Assembly (NCBI GenBank): GCA_019055375.1
Contig: JAHQIW010000301.1
Location: 62,001-126,000 of the forward strand
Direction: 5' to 3'
Origin: Parelaphostrongylus tenuis
Lineage: Eukaryota > Nematoda > Chromadorea > Rhabditida > Metastrongylidae
Length of the DNA stretch: 64,000 nt
Shown in pieces: positions 1 through 31,600 of the stretch. Within the stretch, counting starts at the first letter, position 1. Each line of letters opens with the position of its first letter. The notes under the pieces were generated by a model that saw only the letters and a list, made by a program, of their open reading frames with translations, had not been told where the DNA came from and did no database searches. A program made the translations under genes and the position numbers.

Positions 1-19903
<19,903 letters not shown>

Positions 19904-19989
19904 AAGCATGAATACTTTCACTTGTTTCTTTAGATTGTTATTTTTTTGATTATTAGTGAGGATTTGTAAGAAACTTGACTCTTACCGAG

Positions 19990-20400
19990 GTGCGGAAAGC
20001 GCACCAATCACAGGCACTGCACAATACACGCAGGGCATCGACTCGAGCGAAAGGAACCTCCCATCCTTTCGGAATATGCAAAGTGGTTCCAGGCTTGTTG
20101 AGGATAAAGAGAACTTTCCAGTCACGAAGCTTTGCATTTTCCCATGAAGATCTGGAAGCTCCAGGAATGCTGTCGCAGGAATCCACGTAGAATCTATACT
20201 ACCACCATTTGAAACCGTATTCCATTCATCGAGAAAAAAAATTTCTTTATGTAGTAGCTGAGACGAAGGGACGTTTGAAGCATAGCGGATAAAGGTGTCC
20301 TTGCCATACTTACTCTATCAATCGGTGATTCATTATACGCTTCGGTCTCACCTAACCTTTAATCCGTCCAGGAGGAGTTCACAAATTGTCGCTATGTCTG
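19990..20400. repeat. probable dispersed repeat downstream of HEATR5
   Basis: It starts within 100 bp of the HEATR5 stop. It has open frames on both strands and phrases (gggacgtttgaagcatagcgg; gtccaggaggagttcac) that I associate with abundant hookworm repeats. No second copy is in the window, so the repeat status is an inference from memory. Confidence 0.35.
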
Positions 20401-21514
20401 ATTGACATGTAAAAACTCATAAATAGACCTGATAATCTGAGAACATGACAACATGTTTTGAGCTTTTCATGAGGTACGATAGTGCGTTGAAGGTATGACT
20501 TCAATACATCGTTAGGCCGCTTCACGCCATTATCAATTTCAGGTATTTCTGTAGACGCCCAAAAATTATAGATTTAATGTTCATGGAAATAATTAAAGTT
20601 GATGTGGTCAGTCCTTAATAATAAACTTTTTAGGATGTTCATTTGAATTCGCAACCAACGATAAAACTTACCATGGATTTCAACTCATTTACAAAAGCCG
20701 CTTCGTAATAACACTACTTCACTAATATCACTACTAAATCATTGTTCATCTTTCCAGGCATATTTTCCTACTAATGACGCTTTACTCTTTGGCTTTAAAT
20801 ATATTTGTCGTTTAGTAGGCTCACTTTTTGTTGAGTTAGAAGGGGCTATTGAAGTATCGTATAGAAAGTGATCTGATCGAAGGTGTACTTTTCTCGTAAT
20901 GTATTGTGAAGCTAGGCGGCCATAAGCGTAGTGTAGATTCGCTAGAAAACGAGGTTATTGTCACATTTGTCCATAGCATGCTGTTTATGTGGTATCATAT
21001 TTAAGTAATGTAAATAAGTTCATTACAATTAAGTATAATTTGACGACCGCAGAGTTGTAATTTTTCTCGGGACTTTTGAGTCTTTACTGCTAACGCTGCA
21101 TCGTGTGTCGAAGTCTCTATTTGTTATGCTAACGTACAGTCTGATTGGTGAATAGCTTCCTATTTTGAAAACTTATAATTTTCAACGACAATTCAGATAA
21201 AAACAAATTTGAGAAATAGCGTATAGCATGAAGTTCCAATTAAATCTGATATCCAGTCAGCTTCTCAAGTCGCCTGACAATCGAGTCAAGTGATTTCATC
21301 AGAAACTTGGGTGAAATAGAGGACATGACCGTTTTTCGAATTCTCACAAAGTCGCTAGTCTGATGGAGTATAGTTTACTACTTTGATCATTAGGAGAACG
21401 AGAGTGTGAGGTCAGGGTTTCTGGTTGGCTACTTAGGCGAGACTACGACGACCCATCATTTCCATGGGACCTTGCTTTATAGTTCACGAGCAACAATAGT
21501 GAAATGCGTATGGC

Positions 21515-21853
21515 CTATTTACTGATTTTTGATTGGATTTGAATAAGATTTGCATTTGAGTAATCATTTTGAATAAGATGCGCTTTCGGAGGGTCACCAA
21601 AATGGAAAGAATAGACGGTTCTTTGAGAACCTGGCCACAGCTCCTGTAACAATATGCTTTGCATCACATTTTTGATCGCCTTTGCATCAATCTGAACATG
21701 TCTTTTATCAATGGTTTTCCACCATCTATCTTTTGGAACAATATATCTAACATCGCAACGTTCCACTAAGTGGGTACGCTCTTGCAGGGTAAAACACAAA
21801 GGCATAAATCTGAGGCTTCCGAAATTTGAACAAATTGCTTGATCTGGAACCAA
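21515..21853 (-). other. unidentified 112-residue open frame
   Basis: An antisense open frame with protein-like composition (VRYIVPKDRWWKTIDKRHVQ; ILLQELWPGSQRTVYSFHF). No family, acceptor or donor was recognised. It lies in the spacer between the convergent genes and could be a transposon fragment. Confidence 0.25.
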
Positions 21854-22379
21854 GTAAGCGTAGACTTATTTCCCATACATCAGAGCTCATGCACAAATAT
21901 TTGACAGGCTTAAAGCAATATAAAATGAATCAATTTCAAAATTGGGAGTTACTTTTCAATCATCCTGTAGGTTAGAAGCAGATGGTGATGCGCAAAATAT
22001 GTATGCCACACGTCGTAAAGATTTAGAAAGAAAAAAAAAACTTTTACTCTCACAAAATTTCTAGCGCAGCTATTTCTTTCCCATGTACAGTCCTTATTCT
22101 AGTCCTTTTCTTTTACGACTGACAGTTTTGTCGCTTGTTTGATTGTAGTTGTTTGAAAGATACAGATACTTCCAGAGCTTATTTTTTCACACAACATTGA
22201 TTGAATAAATATCGCAATCGTACAGTTTTATCTAATAACAATAAAATTCTACAATTCAGTCGTTTCACATTTCTCTCACGATTTTTACAACCAAACGTAC
22301 CTACAACTACTAATCTTTGCAATCTTATGAACAACTTGGTGTTTTTACAATCTACGACTCTGCAGAGGAGCGGGTAGAA

Positions 22380-22600
22380 CAATGGTGGTGATGCCGCTTA
22401 TCACGGGCAGAGTGTCGACAGGACCTTGCTCCGCATTTGTGGCCTCTCGTCTTTCCGGGATCGGAGAATTGATGCCAGACTTATTTCGGATTACTTCATA
22501 CTCCCCAGTCCAAGTGTAGAAACTCTAGCCTGGCTGTCACGTGAGGGAGAATGAGTTCAAACATCTTCAGCGATATTCATAAACTAACGACAACCTTAAT
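22380..22600 (-). pseudogene. decayed coding fragment, family unknown
   Basis: The minus strand reads QPG-SFYTWTGEYEVIR, then NKSGINSPIPERREATNAEQ and GPVDTLPVISGITTIVLP, with in-frame stops and a shift at its upstream edge. Composition and length of the open stretch suggest former coding DNA (transposon ORF or gene remnant). I cannot name the family. Confidence 0.35.
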
Positions 22601-23794
22601 CAGAAGTGGAGTTCGCATTCAAAGTATGCGAAGATCTTGGATGATGATGCTAGGAAACGAAACGAATGCGGGAAGCGCTGGGATACGAACAGTGGATATG
22701 AAGGCTTCTTGTTTGAAACAGAAATTTGCAAATATTCTTGCATACCATTCGTTTCGAGTATTTTGCATATGTTGCCCAGAGGAAACTGCCACAACGACTT
22801 CTACGATTTTAAGATTTTCCACTCATTCAATATCTGAGATTCCGAAAAAAACTTAAGAAGATAGTTCTTCCTAAGTCTTTCAAATTTTTCAGTGATAATG
22901 TGTGTCACTTATCGAGAAATCAGTATATTTAATCATGTCTTAGGCATGTAAAAGTCTAATTTCGTTAGTAATTGGTTGTTATAGAACTAACCATGAGATT
23001 ACATATTGATGAACGTAGAGGATACCTGAGAATAAGTTAAACCGAAACTCTTGATAAATTTTGCACAAAAAGAAAGATTTGAAACGGAAGGTAAAGCTGA
23101 AAGTGGGTAAAAAAGGAGAATTCTAGAAGGTAAAGCAAGGTAAGAGGTGGACAAAATTGTTAAGCATGCTATTATATAGATCATCCGTCATGAATGATAC
23201 CAAGTCATAGCGAATGAGGGGTAAAATTATACATCGAATAATATTTGATAACAACAAAAGATCAGCCTACAGAATCTATGCCCGTCTTTGGGACTGAATC
23301 TATGGCCTTTGCTTTCTCACGCTATATTCTTTATTCGTGTTTCAACTGCAGCAGAAGTTTAGGTAAGTGTGGGCACTTCTACGGACAGTAGTGTTGGGAA
23401 ATCCTTTAAAAGCTAATTTCGTGTCTGTGAGTGAGTAAAACTGCCTTTGTCTCACAATGTCTCTTTACACTACTGTGATTTTTGTAATGCTAAAGCCTAA
23501 TCAAGCGGCTATATAGGTGAGATGGATGACTTTGCGCATTCATAGAACCCGGGTAACATCTATGACGACGCACTGATGTTGAAACTACTATAATGTGTTA
23601 CGAAGGTTGAAAACCCAAATATCACAATGGATTCCACTGGGGTGGCCAGAAATCCGCCGATGAGAACTCATATGAATGGGCACCCGGGCGAAGATAGCTG
23701 AAATGGATGATAAACTAGTGTCTAACGGCTTACGAAGTAGTGGTCGGTTTTGCATTTACATTTTGATATTTATACAAATACAAACAAATAAATT

Positions 23795-23813
23795 TTATAT
23801 ATATATATATATG
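23795..23813. repeat. short (AT)n tract
   Basis: About nine TA units in the otherwise featureless 22.9-23.98 kb stretch, where I see no gene. Confidence 0.85.
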
Positions 23814-23986
23814 CAGGAAAAGTTCAGTCAGTTTTGAGTTTCGTTTACTTCAGTATCGATATAATTTTTTCTCACTAATTATGCCAATTTTGTTGAATTC
23901 TTTGTTCAGTTTTGGTTTAGCACCTGTTTTGCTTGCTTATCTATTTTCATATATTCCTAAGAAAATTGAGTGGTGAGCAAAAACAC

Positions 23987-24058
23987 GGCCTCGGGCGGGA
24001 ATCGAACCCGCATGTCATTTGCCAGGGACGCGTGCTCTACCACTACACCACCACTCTT
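23987..24058 (-). other. tRNA-like module (pseudo-tRNA, Gly/Arg-like head)
   Basis: On the minus strand it reads GGTGGTGTAGTGGTAGAGCA (A box), then an intact T arm GCGGG-TTCGATT-CCCGC and CCGAGGCC. The 3' acceptor strand is intact, but the 5' partner (should be GCCTCGG) is replaced by AAGAGTGG. It shares module and flank (gtgttttt-g-tcacc-ctcaat) with 63568-63640, so it belongs to a dispersed element. Confidence 0.5.
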
Positions 24059-24139
24059 AGGAATGTATGATCGATCATAACACTGCGAAAAATGCAGTAA
24101 AACACTAGAAATTTCGAATATCTATTTACAGTGCTAAAA

Positions 24140-24430
24140 TTATCGATCGTAAGAATGAACGCTTCGCAGTAGTTGAGCTGCACAAGACGAAAATGAAGAC
24201 GACCGACATTGCTAAAATTGACTGGTTCCAAACCACCAAGTGTCTACAGAGCCATGAAACGTTTCAAAAGATAGTGGAGGAATTGAAGCCTATTCTCAAA
24301 AAGGTCGTTCAAACCATCTTGTTTACTCCGGGAAACAGTTGGAAGATCCACTCGCCAAATTCAACGATGTCCGAAACGTTCGATGCGCAAAATGGCTCCT
24401 CTTCAAAAGGAACTCCAGATAAATCGTAAG
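24140..24430 (+). pseudogene. Tc1-like transposase relic (N-terminal DNA-binding part)
   Basis: Frames read KNERFAVVELHKTKMKTTDI then, after a shift, KPPSVYRAMKRFK and VRNVRCAKW. These correspond to the first helix-turn-helix (VYR-KRF) and the linker of Tc1/mariner transposases as used by nematode elements. At least one frameshift and several stops; no catalytic domain. It is followed directly by the repeat at 24430-24670. Confidence 0.6.
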
Positions 24431-24670
24431 GTTCTGATACTACAAGATTTCCTCTACACGTTCATATGCTTTTCGCGCTTCCAGCAAAGTAATAGTGAAA
24501 ACGCGCGGATGGTGTAAAATATAATGTTATCTTGGATTTTATAGCGTTATTAAAGGGCCTTCTCAAAAAACCGGCAACATATTGCACTAGTAAGAAATTT
24601 AATTTTTCGAAATGAGTATTAAAATTCTTTTGAAGATTTCTTGCCTAACGAAATGGGTCGTTTCTTCATT
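24430..24670 (+). repeat. dispersed repeat B, copy 1
   Basis: It shares an ordered series of words with 45900-46165 and 62795-63070: actacaagatttcctctaca-like start, catatgctttt, cagcgttat-aaa-gg-ctt, aaaccggc, and a final cgaaatg-gtcgttt. An inverted piece lies at about 44560-44600. Since it follows a Tc1-like relic here, it may be part of such an element. Confidence 0.55.
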
Positions 24671-25189
24671 TGTTTCTGGATAACCGAAAAGAACCGTTCC
24701 TTTAAGAGGCTACGTAAAATATCGCAATTGTCGAAATTCAGGCGATCAAGTGACTACTAGAAGTCTAGGGTAAAAACTTTCTATCAAAGAAAGCTTGGTC
24801 CTAAAAGGGTTTTTATGGCTGGATGTCGATGGCTTGGCATCGCATCCCTATGCAAATCATTTTTAAGTACTATCCATTGTTTTCTGATTTTCAATCTCTA
24901 TGATAACTTTTGAGTATTGCACATATTAAAATATATCATAACTAATAAATTTATATCATAATAACTTTGATCAACTTGTTACAGTTGACAGGATGCCAAC
25001 AAAGTACGTCGCGTGGTGCAAGGGAGCTTCTCAAGCACACATAAAAGTTAGATTTGCATCAAAGCATGCTGACGCGTAGAGGAAATCGTGAAGTTTTGAA
25101 GTGTTGCAAGAAACCTTGAATTAGTTCTAAAATGGAGATAAAAAGCATAGTTAAGTAACAAAAATGTCGCGTTGGTTGGGAACTACACT

Positions 25190-25415
25190 GCGCACGACAA
25201 CTTCTACTGTGGCCCCGAAAGGGTTAACGGAATTTGGGCGTTAGTACGGTTGCAGGAAAGGACGACTAGCAAGTGGTTTGCGGTGCTCAAAGCTGAAGGA
25301 AACAGTCTGGAGGATCAGTCGCACTCTGGTCGCCCACAGGAATGTCCATTAATCTTGCGCGCCGCTTCACTAGCATTTTCCCCCACGCGCCATTCTTGCA
25401 TGAGTAGCAAGTAAA
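25190..25415 (+). pseudogene. mariner transposase relic
   Basis: Reads TTSKWFAVLKAEGNSLEDQS followed by HSGRPQE, the second helix-turn-helix and linker of mariner transposases (usual form KWF-RF-GD-SLED--RSGRP). Only this piece remains; the catalytic half is absent. It lies just beyond the 3' end of the fucosyltransferase gene. Confidence 0.65.
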
Positions 25416-25636
25416 TTTGCTCTCAAGACGGCTCCATCTCAAGGCAAGTATAAACAAATTGTATAGCAATTTATTTGGAAGAAAATGCTCAATTAATTAG
25501 TGTTGTTAAGCAATTTTAATTGATTGTGGCTAATAATTTTGGTATTTATTGCTCTGGTACCAAAACTTATGAGATGATCCAATATTGTTGGCAAGCATAT
25601 AGATCGTTCAGCTAGACCAAACGAGTAACACTGTTC

Positions 25637-28600
25637 CTAGTACAGCAGAAGGCCACCGAAAATCGAGCGTAACAAATTTCTGTAGGTAACTGTTATTATC
25701 AAAGTGAACATTCAAAAAATTTTTACTTCGCTTAGTATATGATGACCATCATAAATCGTCAACGTGTGGTTACTACCAAGTGGCATTTCTATGCCATTAG
25801 TCGTAGACGAAATATAGGTTAGAAATAGTCGATTTTTATGATATTTCAATATCAGTAATAAGTTATTTTTCACTCTTATTTTTTATTACAATCTTTGGGT
25901 TGTCACTTACTTTTTATTATAATATACTTGTTGTCCTCTGCTCAGGAATCCCAGCCACCATCCATATGTTGATGTAGGTGCTAAAGTTAGAAAATAGCAA
26001 AAATTGAATGAACCAGAAGGAAGAAGGAAATATGCGAATCTCAGCTGATGGAAAATAGACAATTTCATTGAAACAACGAAGTAGCTACCCGATATAATTG
26101 GAACTTAGTGACTGAATTATCAAGGTTGTGGTAGCAAAAACACTCAGAGTGGACTCCACTCTATCCTGGTTGATACTAGATGCCAACTCATGGAAGCATC
26201 CGCACATTTGCGACCGTGTAGATACCATAATTCATGAAAACGATGATTTTCCTTTTTGGTCATTAGAGTCTCTTAGGCTATTGTAAGGCACTTTTACCAG
26301 TTTGTGGATCTATAGATAGAATGACGACCTCGAGAAATCAGTTCACTTTTTTAACTTGATAACTGATTACTTGATCAATACTGATTTCAAAACGAAAGCG
26401 GACCACGTATGGCTAGTTGATTGTCAATGTGTAAATATTAGTGGATACTAGTAGTTTCAGGACATAATTTGAGTTACACACCAGAAGTTTCTTCGTCACA
26501 AGGTACTTAGTGTTCCTACGTTTTCGAAGTTGGAATAAGTTTTAAAGAGTTTTAGAGGCATCCGAACTCTGAAGTGCTAATCACCTTTTTTTCAAACAGT
26601 ACCAAGTCGGGTAACAAAGATTGGCTTTTAATCACCATCATGTGCGCTCGAATTCGTTCATAATTTTATTTAATTTTGTGTTTTATTTGTTCATGATTGA
26701 GATAAAGTCTTTCCACAGATAATGCACTGAGAACGCGTGAAGATTACTCAGCGTTGATTATTGTCACGGAAACATAAGTAAAAGTCGTCATTCTCTCAAG
26801 ATTAGAAGCGCACGCTGTAGAGATGTCAAGGATAGTAAAAAAGTGACTGAAATCAAAGGGTAGTAAAGCAAATGCTATTCTAGTCTGTTCAAATCTGGAA
26901 TTAAGTACAACGTCAATGGCGAAGTCGAGACGAGAAAACATCGCTTGTCGAACTTCGTTCGTAATATCGAGAATGGAATCGTCAATACGTTATGGCCATG
27001 CATTGATTCCTTTGAAAAATTACCAACATTGTTGGAATGTATATAAATGCGACTATGACTAGATGCCGAATCATGAAATAATTGTCGTGACGATGCCTTA
27101 TCAAATGATGGAGGAGACGACATAAGGAAGATCAATACGTGGACATGAAGAAGTTTCATAGAGAAGGTCACATTGACTACAGGATGATTATTTGCGACTT
27201 CAATAGCTTAATTGCATATAGGAAGAGCTCTATAAAATGTCACAACAAGATGCAGACCGGAATAAAACGAACAGGATGATGAGGGAAAGTTATCATATCG
27301 CAACTTATTCATATTGACTATATGTGGCTACTCCAAATCCGAAAAACCCTTCTTTCTAGATACATGTTAGTCTTCCAATGGCGCATGACGAAATGCAACG
27401 CATGACAGTAAATCGACCGTGCTGTCTAACCGATGTGGTTGCTCTTTCAATATTCTGCACGATCTTATAGACAATTGTCTTTGCACAGGATTTTTTCCTG
27501 AAGGAGCAGTAATCTTTAGGATTGATACATTTATAAGCCGAAACAACTGAAACGTGATACTTCTTGACCTTAATTGGCCGACTCTTTGGATGATAGAGTT
27601 GTTGGCACCACCGACGGGGAATACTCGTGATTGTTTGCAAGTGAAATCGTGTATCTAATTTGGTCTTACTTTCCAAATATACAATTCACTCCAATCAAGA
27701 TTCAAAACAGCAATTGCCACATCTATTCCACTTTGACGTGCATAATCCAAAATTTATTCTTTTCAAGAACTTCAGATCCATTACACTGCTCTTGATTTAT
27801 TCAAACATATCTGATATTATTATTCATCTGGTGAAGGATAAAGGATAAAGCTTTCAGCGTTGATCAATACCTGAGAAATGCATTTGCCTTCAATTTTTGA
27901 CTTCGTTTGGAGTGATTGAATGCATATCTGGCCTCTACAATGACTTGCGGTAGCCTCTCGCTGTACAGAGTCAGTGCTGCTTATCCTCCCAGACAAGTCT
28001 AATATCGGTCTGGTGCCAATTCACCGACCCCGGAGGGATGGATGGCTTTGTAAGCAATGAGCGCGGGATCGAACCACTGACCTCGTGTGCGACGCGGAGC
28101 ACCTCTAACCAACTGCACCACATGCATCTGGTAATGACGAAAATGGTGAAACCTTCCTTGCTACGCAAAAGATAAAGCGTTGGAACGAGACGTTTACTGA
28201 ATTTTGTTGAATAACCAGGAATTAAAATGGTGACCGAGACTGCGCCTCACAGTACCTACAAGGCAAAGCACTCCATTTGCCACTTACCTTGAACGCTTCT
28301 AGCAATAGTCATATTTTTATTCTTTTTTTGCCACAAATTCTTTACCATTATAATCTAGTCAATAGGTATAACGGTTTTCTCACATAGTGACAGGTGTAAT
28401 TGAAACTTTACCTGTCAGAAGCAACCAGTCACAATACAGTCGACTGAATTCCCATTCGGCGTTTGGTGGATAGTGAGGATGGGAAGCCGCTAATTGCAGT
28501 GACAGATTGCTCCTATTGAGCAAGTTTGTCTCGATAATGTTCGTTCTTGTCCATTCGGTGTTGTCGGTAAATATATAAATACGAGGAGTTCCACTGTGTC

Positions 28601-31600
28601 CAGATTGCGTTGCTGAAAGACGGCATTTTAAACTAGACTTTAACATTTAAATTTTGGCTGCTTTCCCTATTATATTATCTGTAACCAATATAGAATGAAC
28701 TAATGCTTAGGAATATTTAACAAAAAATATGCTTTAAATTGGGGCGACAGACTTCGAGACGTTCACTTTCACTCGCACATTATAAAATGATGACCAAATT
28801 CTTTTCTGGGTCACCGAACATAATGTAGGCTATAAATAGATGTGTTACTCACAATGGGCGGTGTTTTACTTTCTTGAAGCATCGCAATCGCTATCTATTT
28901 GACAAGCAGGCTTTTCAGCTTTACCTCACCTTTCTTAACTAAAAATTGTATGGCAGTGATTGTGAATTGAGCATTTGATGGCAGATGCATGGTAGAATTG
29001 GTGAAATCACCTCGTCGGATATGGACACATATACTAGAAATTAATACGCATGAGAAAAAATTTTGACAAATAGTATGAGAGCTCATAAGAGCGTGTTTGC
29101 CATGCTTCGCATAGTGATGACAGTAACATCCATACGTACTTCGTTGTTTCCAGGCTCGGTCGACTTTTCGGGAAAAGTTGATGATTGGCAATGTAGACAG
29201 CATGATCACTACCACTGACAGCTTTAAGGATCTCAGATCTCTGCAGATTCCAAAAGTATTTATAGCTCTGGAAAAAATAATTAAACTCTCATGCACTCAC
29301 GCTCTATATATCCCTGCTTGACTGACTGAAATTGTCCCCATAGAAAGTAAACCCGCTCTATTGATGAGGTCGAGAGGTTCAAAAAATCGAATGTAAGTGG
29401 CTTTTCTCAGCTGTTGGAATATCGTAGAAGACCTTTGCTTTCGTTGTTTTACTAGATTTCAACTCGTTTTCTTGTTATCGCCACGTAATTTTGTTTATAA
29501 AACTTTCACTGCTATCACAAATGTCGTGAGGCATCTTATAATAGACAGCCCTATACCAATATTTCCATTCGAAGAAGTGTTCATGTTAGTAAGCCAGACG
29601 TAATGCTGAGGTATTTTGAAAGAGTTTCTGTCAGACACACCAATTCTTATAGCGTTCGGCGTTTCCGTGCTACAAACTCACTCGATAACACTTAACTCTT
29701 TTAGAATGAGGCTTTTTCGATCCTTTCTAGGACTTTTAGTAGTCATTCGATAGATCAAATCCTGGCCACATCATTGCTGTATCTGGTTTTGTAAATGTCC
29801 TTTTGTTACGAATTAACATAGAGAATAAAATTACGTTTCACTTTCGGCGATTTTTTTTTTGTTCAGGTAAGGTCTGTGGATGGTTTTTGATCAAAATTCT
29901 AATACTTAATCGACAGTTTAAAAACGCTGACTCTGAAACTGAATTTAGCTGTTGAAAATATCTTTACAGAATATTGCAAAGACAAAAGAAGACTACGCTT
30001 CAATCTCGGAGATACATGTAGCAAAAGCATATGGGCGTAGAGGAAATCGTGATGTATTAGAACATTTCAAAAAAAAAAACACCAAAAATTGTTCTGAAGT
30101 AGGAAAAAATTCCGAGAAAAATAACAGAAATTGCCTGAACACAGCGTTTCCAATCTTCGAAAGGCGCGATTTTCGACATTTATTTTGGAATTTTTTTGTG
30201 TTCAAAAAATAGTGTCACTTTCTAGGATTGTAGAAAAGACTTTTCTCTGCCGTTCTATGGGCATTAGCCCTTGATTTTCATTAAATGTTGCAGAATAAAC
30301 ATACCATGTAGCTCAAGCAGAGCTAAGGATGATTTTATCTTGCTAAAAACGATGAAAGCAGAATTAAAAATGGGTGAGGGTTTCCATCGGAAACAGTTTG
30401 GCGAACCAGGAGGTCTTTGGCTTACTGTTGTGCGGTTACACAACCGCACGTAGTCACATTGGCAATTTGGAAAGGTGGAAACTGACGCGATGCAGGAGAA
30501 CGTCTCAAGGGAATTCAACTAAAAACAGAACGTAGAAGACGTGAAGTCTATAGAGATGTCCAGTCCAAAACTCGCCTCGATAAACTATGTTCTCAGCAAA
30601 AAGTGAATGGATAATGAGAAGTTTATAAGCATAGAACGGTGGAATAAACTCTCTTGTGTAATCCTATTTGGGTTCAACTCTCAAAGCGCACTATTAATCG
30701 AGAAAATGTTGAAAATCATTAATGAACATGGGCCTTGCATGCAAGGCAGAGCCACATCGCTGCAAGTTATTTCTGTCTCGTAATTTTCGATCACAATGGT
30801 GACTTTTGGGTAATGTATGAAATAAGACGATTTTAGAAGCGGAAGGTCTATGATGCAAAATTCGATTTCAGAAGCACAATATGGTATGTAATTTTTGATA
30901 TCCAAAGATTGATTCAATTGTAGTAGTAAAAAAATGAGTTGCTATTGTAATAGCAATTGGAGGATAATTAACATCTGAACATGACTAACTATTTCTTCGT
31001 AAGTAATTAATTTTTTCTTTTGAAAATGCGCGATTTTTGAGGAAGCATTGACGTTGTTTCTGCTATAAATAGCCTAATTAAAGTTTCTTCCATAATAATC
31101 TACAATTTAGTGACGATAAATTTTCTCACTGATGATGAAACTCTGAGTTCCATCACGGGATTGAAACATCGTGATGAAAGCGTGCGCTGTTAAAGGTCGA
31201 GAGCACCGCCTGTCAGGCGGAGATTCAACGCCGTACTCCAAGGATTAAAAACGAAAATGTCACTCGGCAGGAAACCGAGAGTATGAGAGATTCAAACAGT
31301 TCGGAGGTCTTAACGCAACTTTTCGGCACTTCAGTATTCGTCTTCAATGTGTTATTTTTCCACCGTGCGGATCATCAGTACCTCTATCTGATCGTTTTTT
31401 TTTGTCCTCTTTTTGAACGTCGTAGAATACTGGTTGAACGCGTCTCCTTGCAATCTCAAAGATAGCCTGGCTGGGACATTCCATAGGGTGCTCGTTCTTG
31501 ACTGTTGAAGAGTGTTAGGGGTGCTGGTTCGGCCCACTCTCTCCACGAGCGACATCACAGCCACTCGTCCACCACGCCACCCTTTACACACACTATATAT

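Noticed and set aside
27356..27676. 106-residue minus-strand ORF considered as the GT11 C-terminal exon
   Set aside because: It lacks the S-T-x-G-W-W motif and has no fitting phase. The true motif exon was found further on at 25911-25980.
28895..29296. A single 133-residue minus-strand ORF containing CVHIRRGDF
   Set aside because: Only its last part is exon 6 of the GT11 gene. The first part is exon 5 in the wrong frame plus the intron between them; splice sites and family alignment show two exons.
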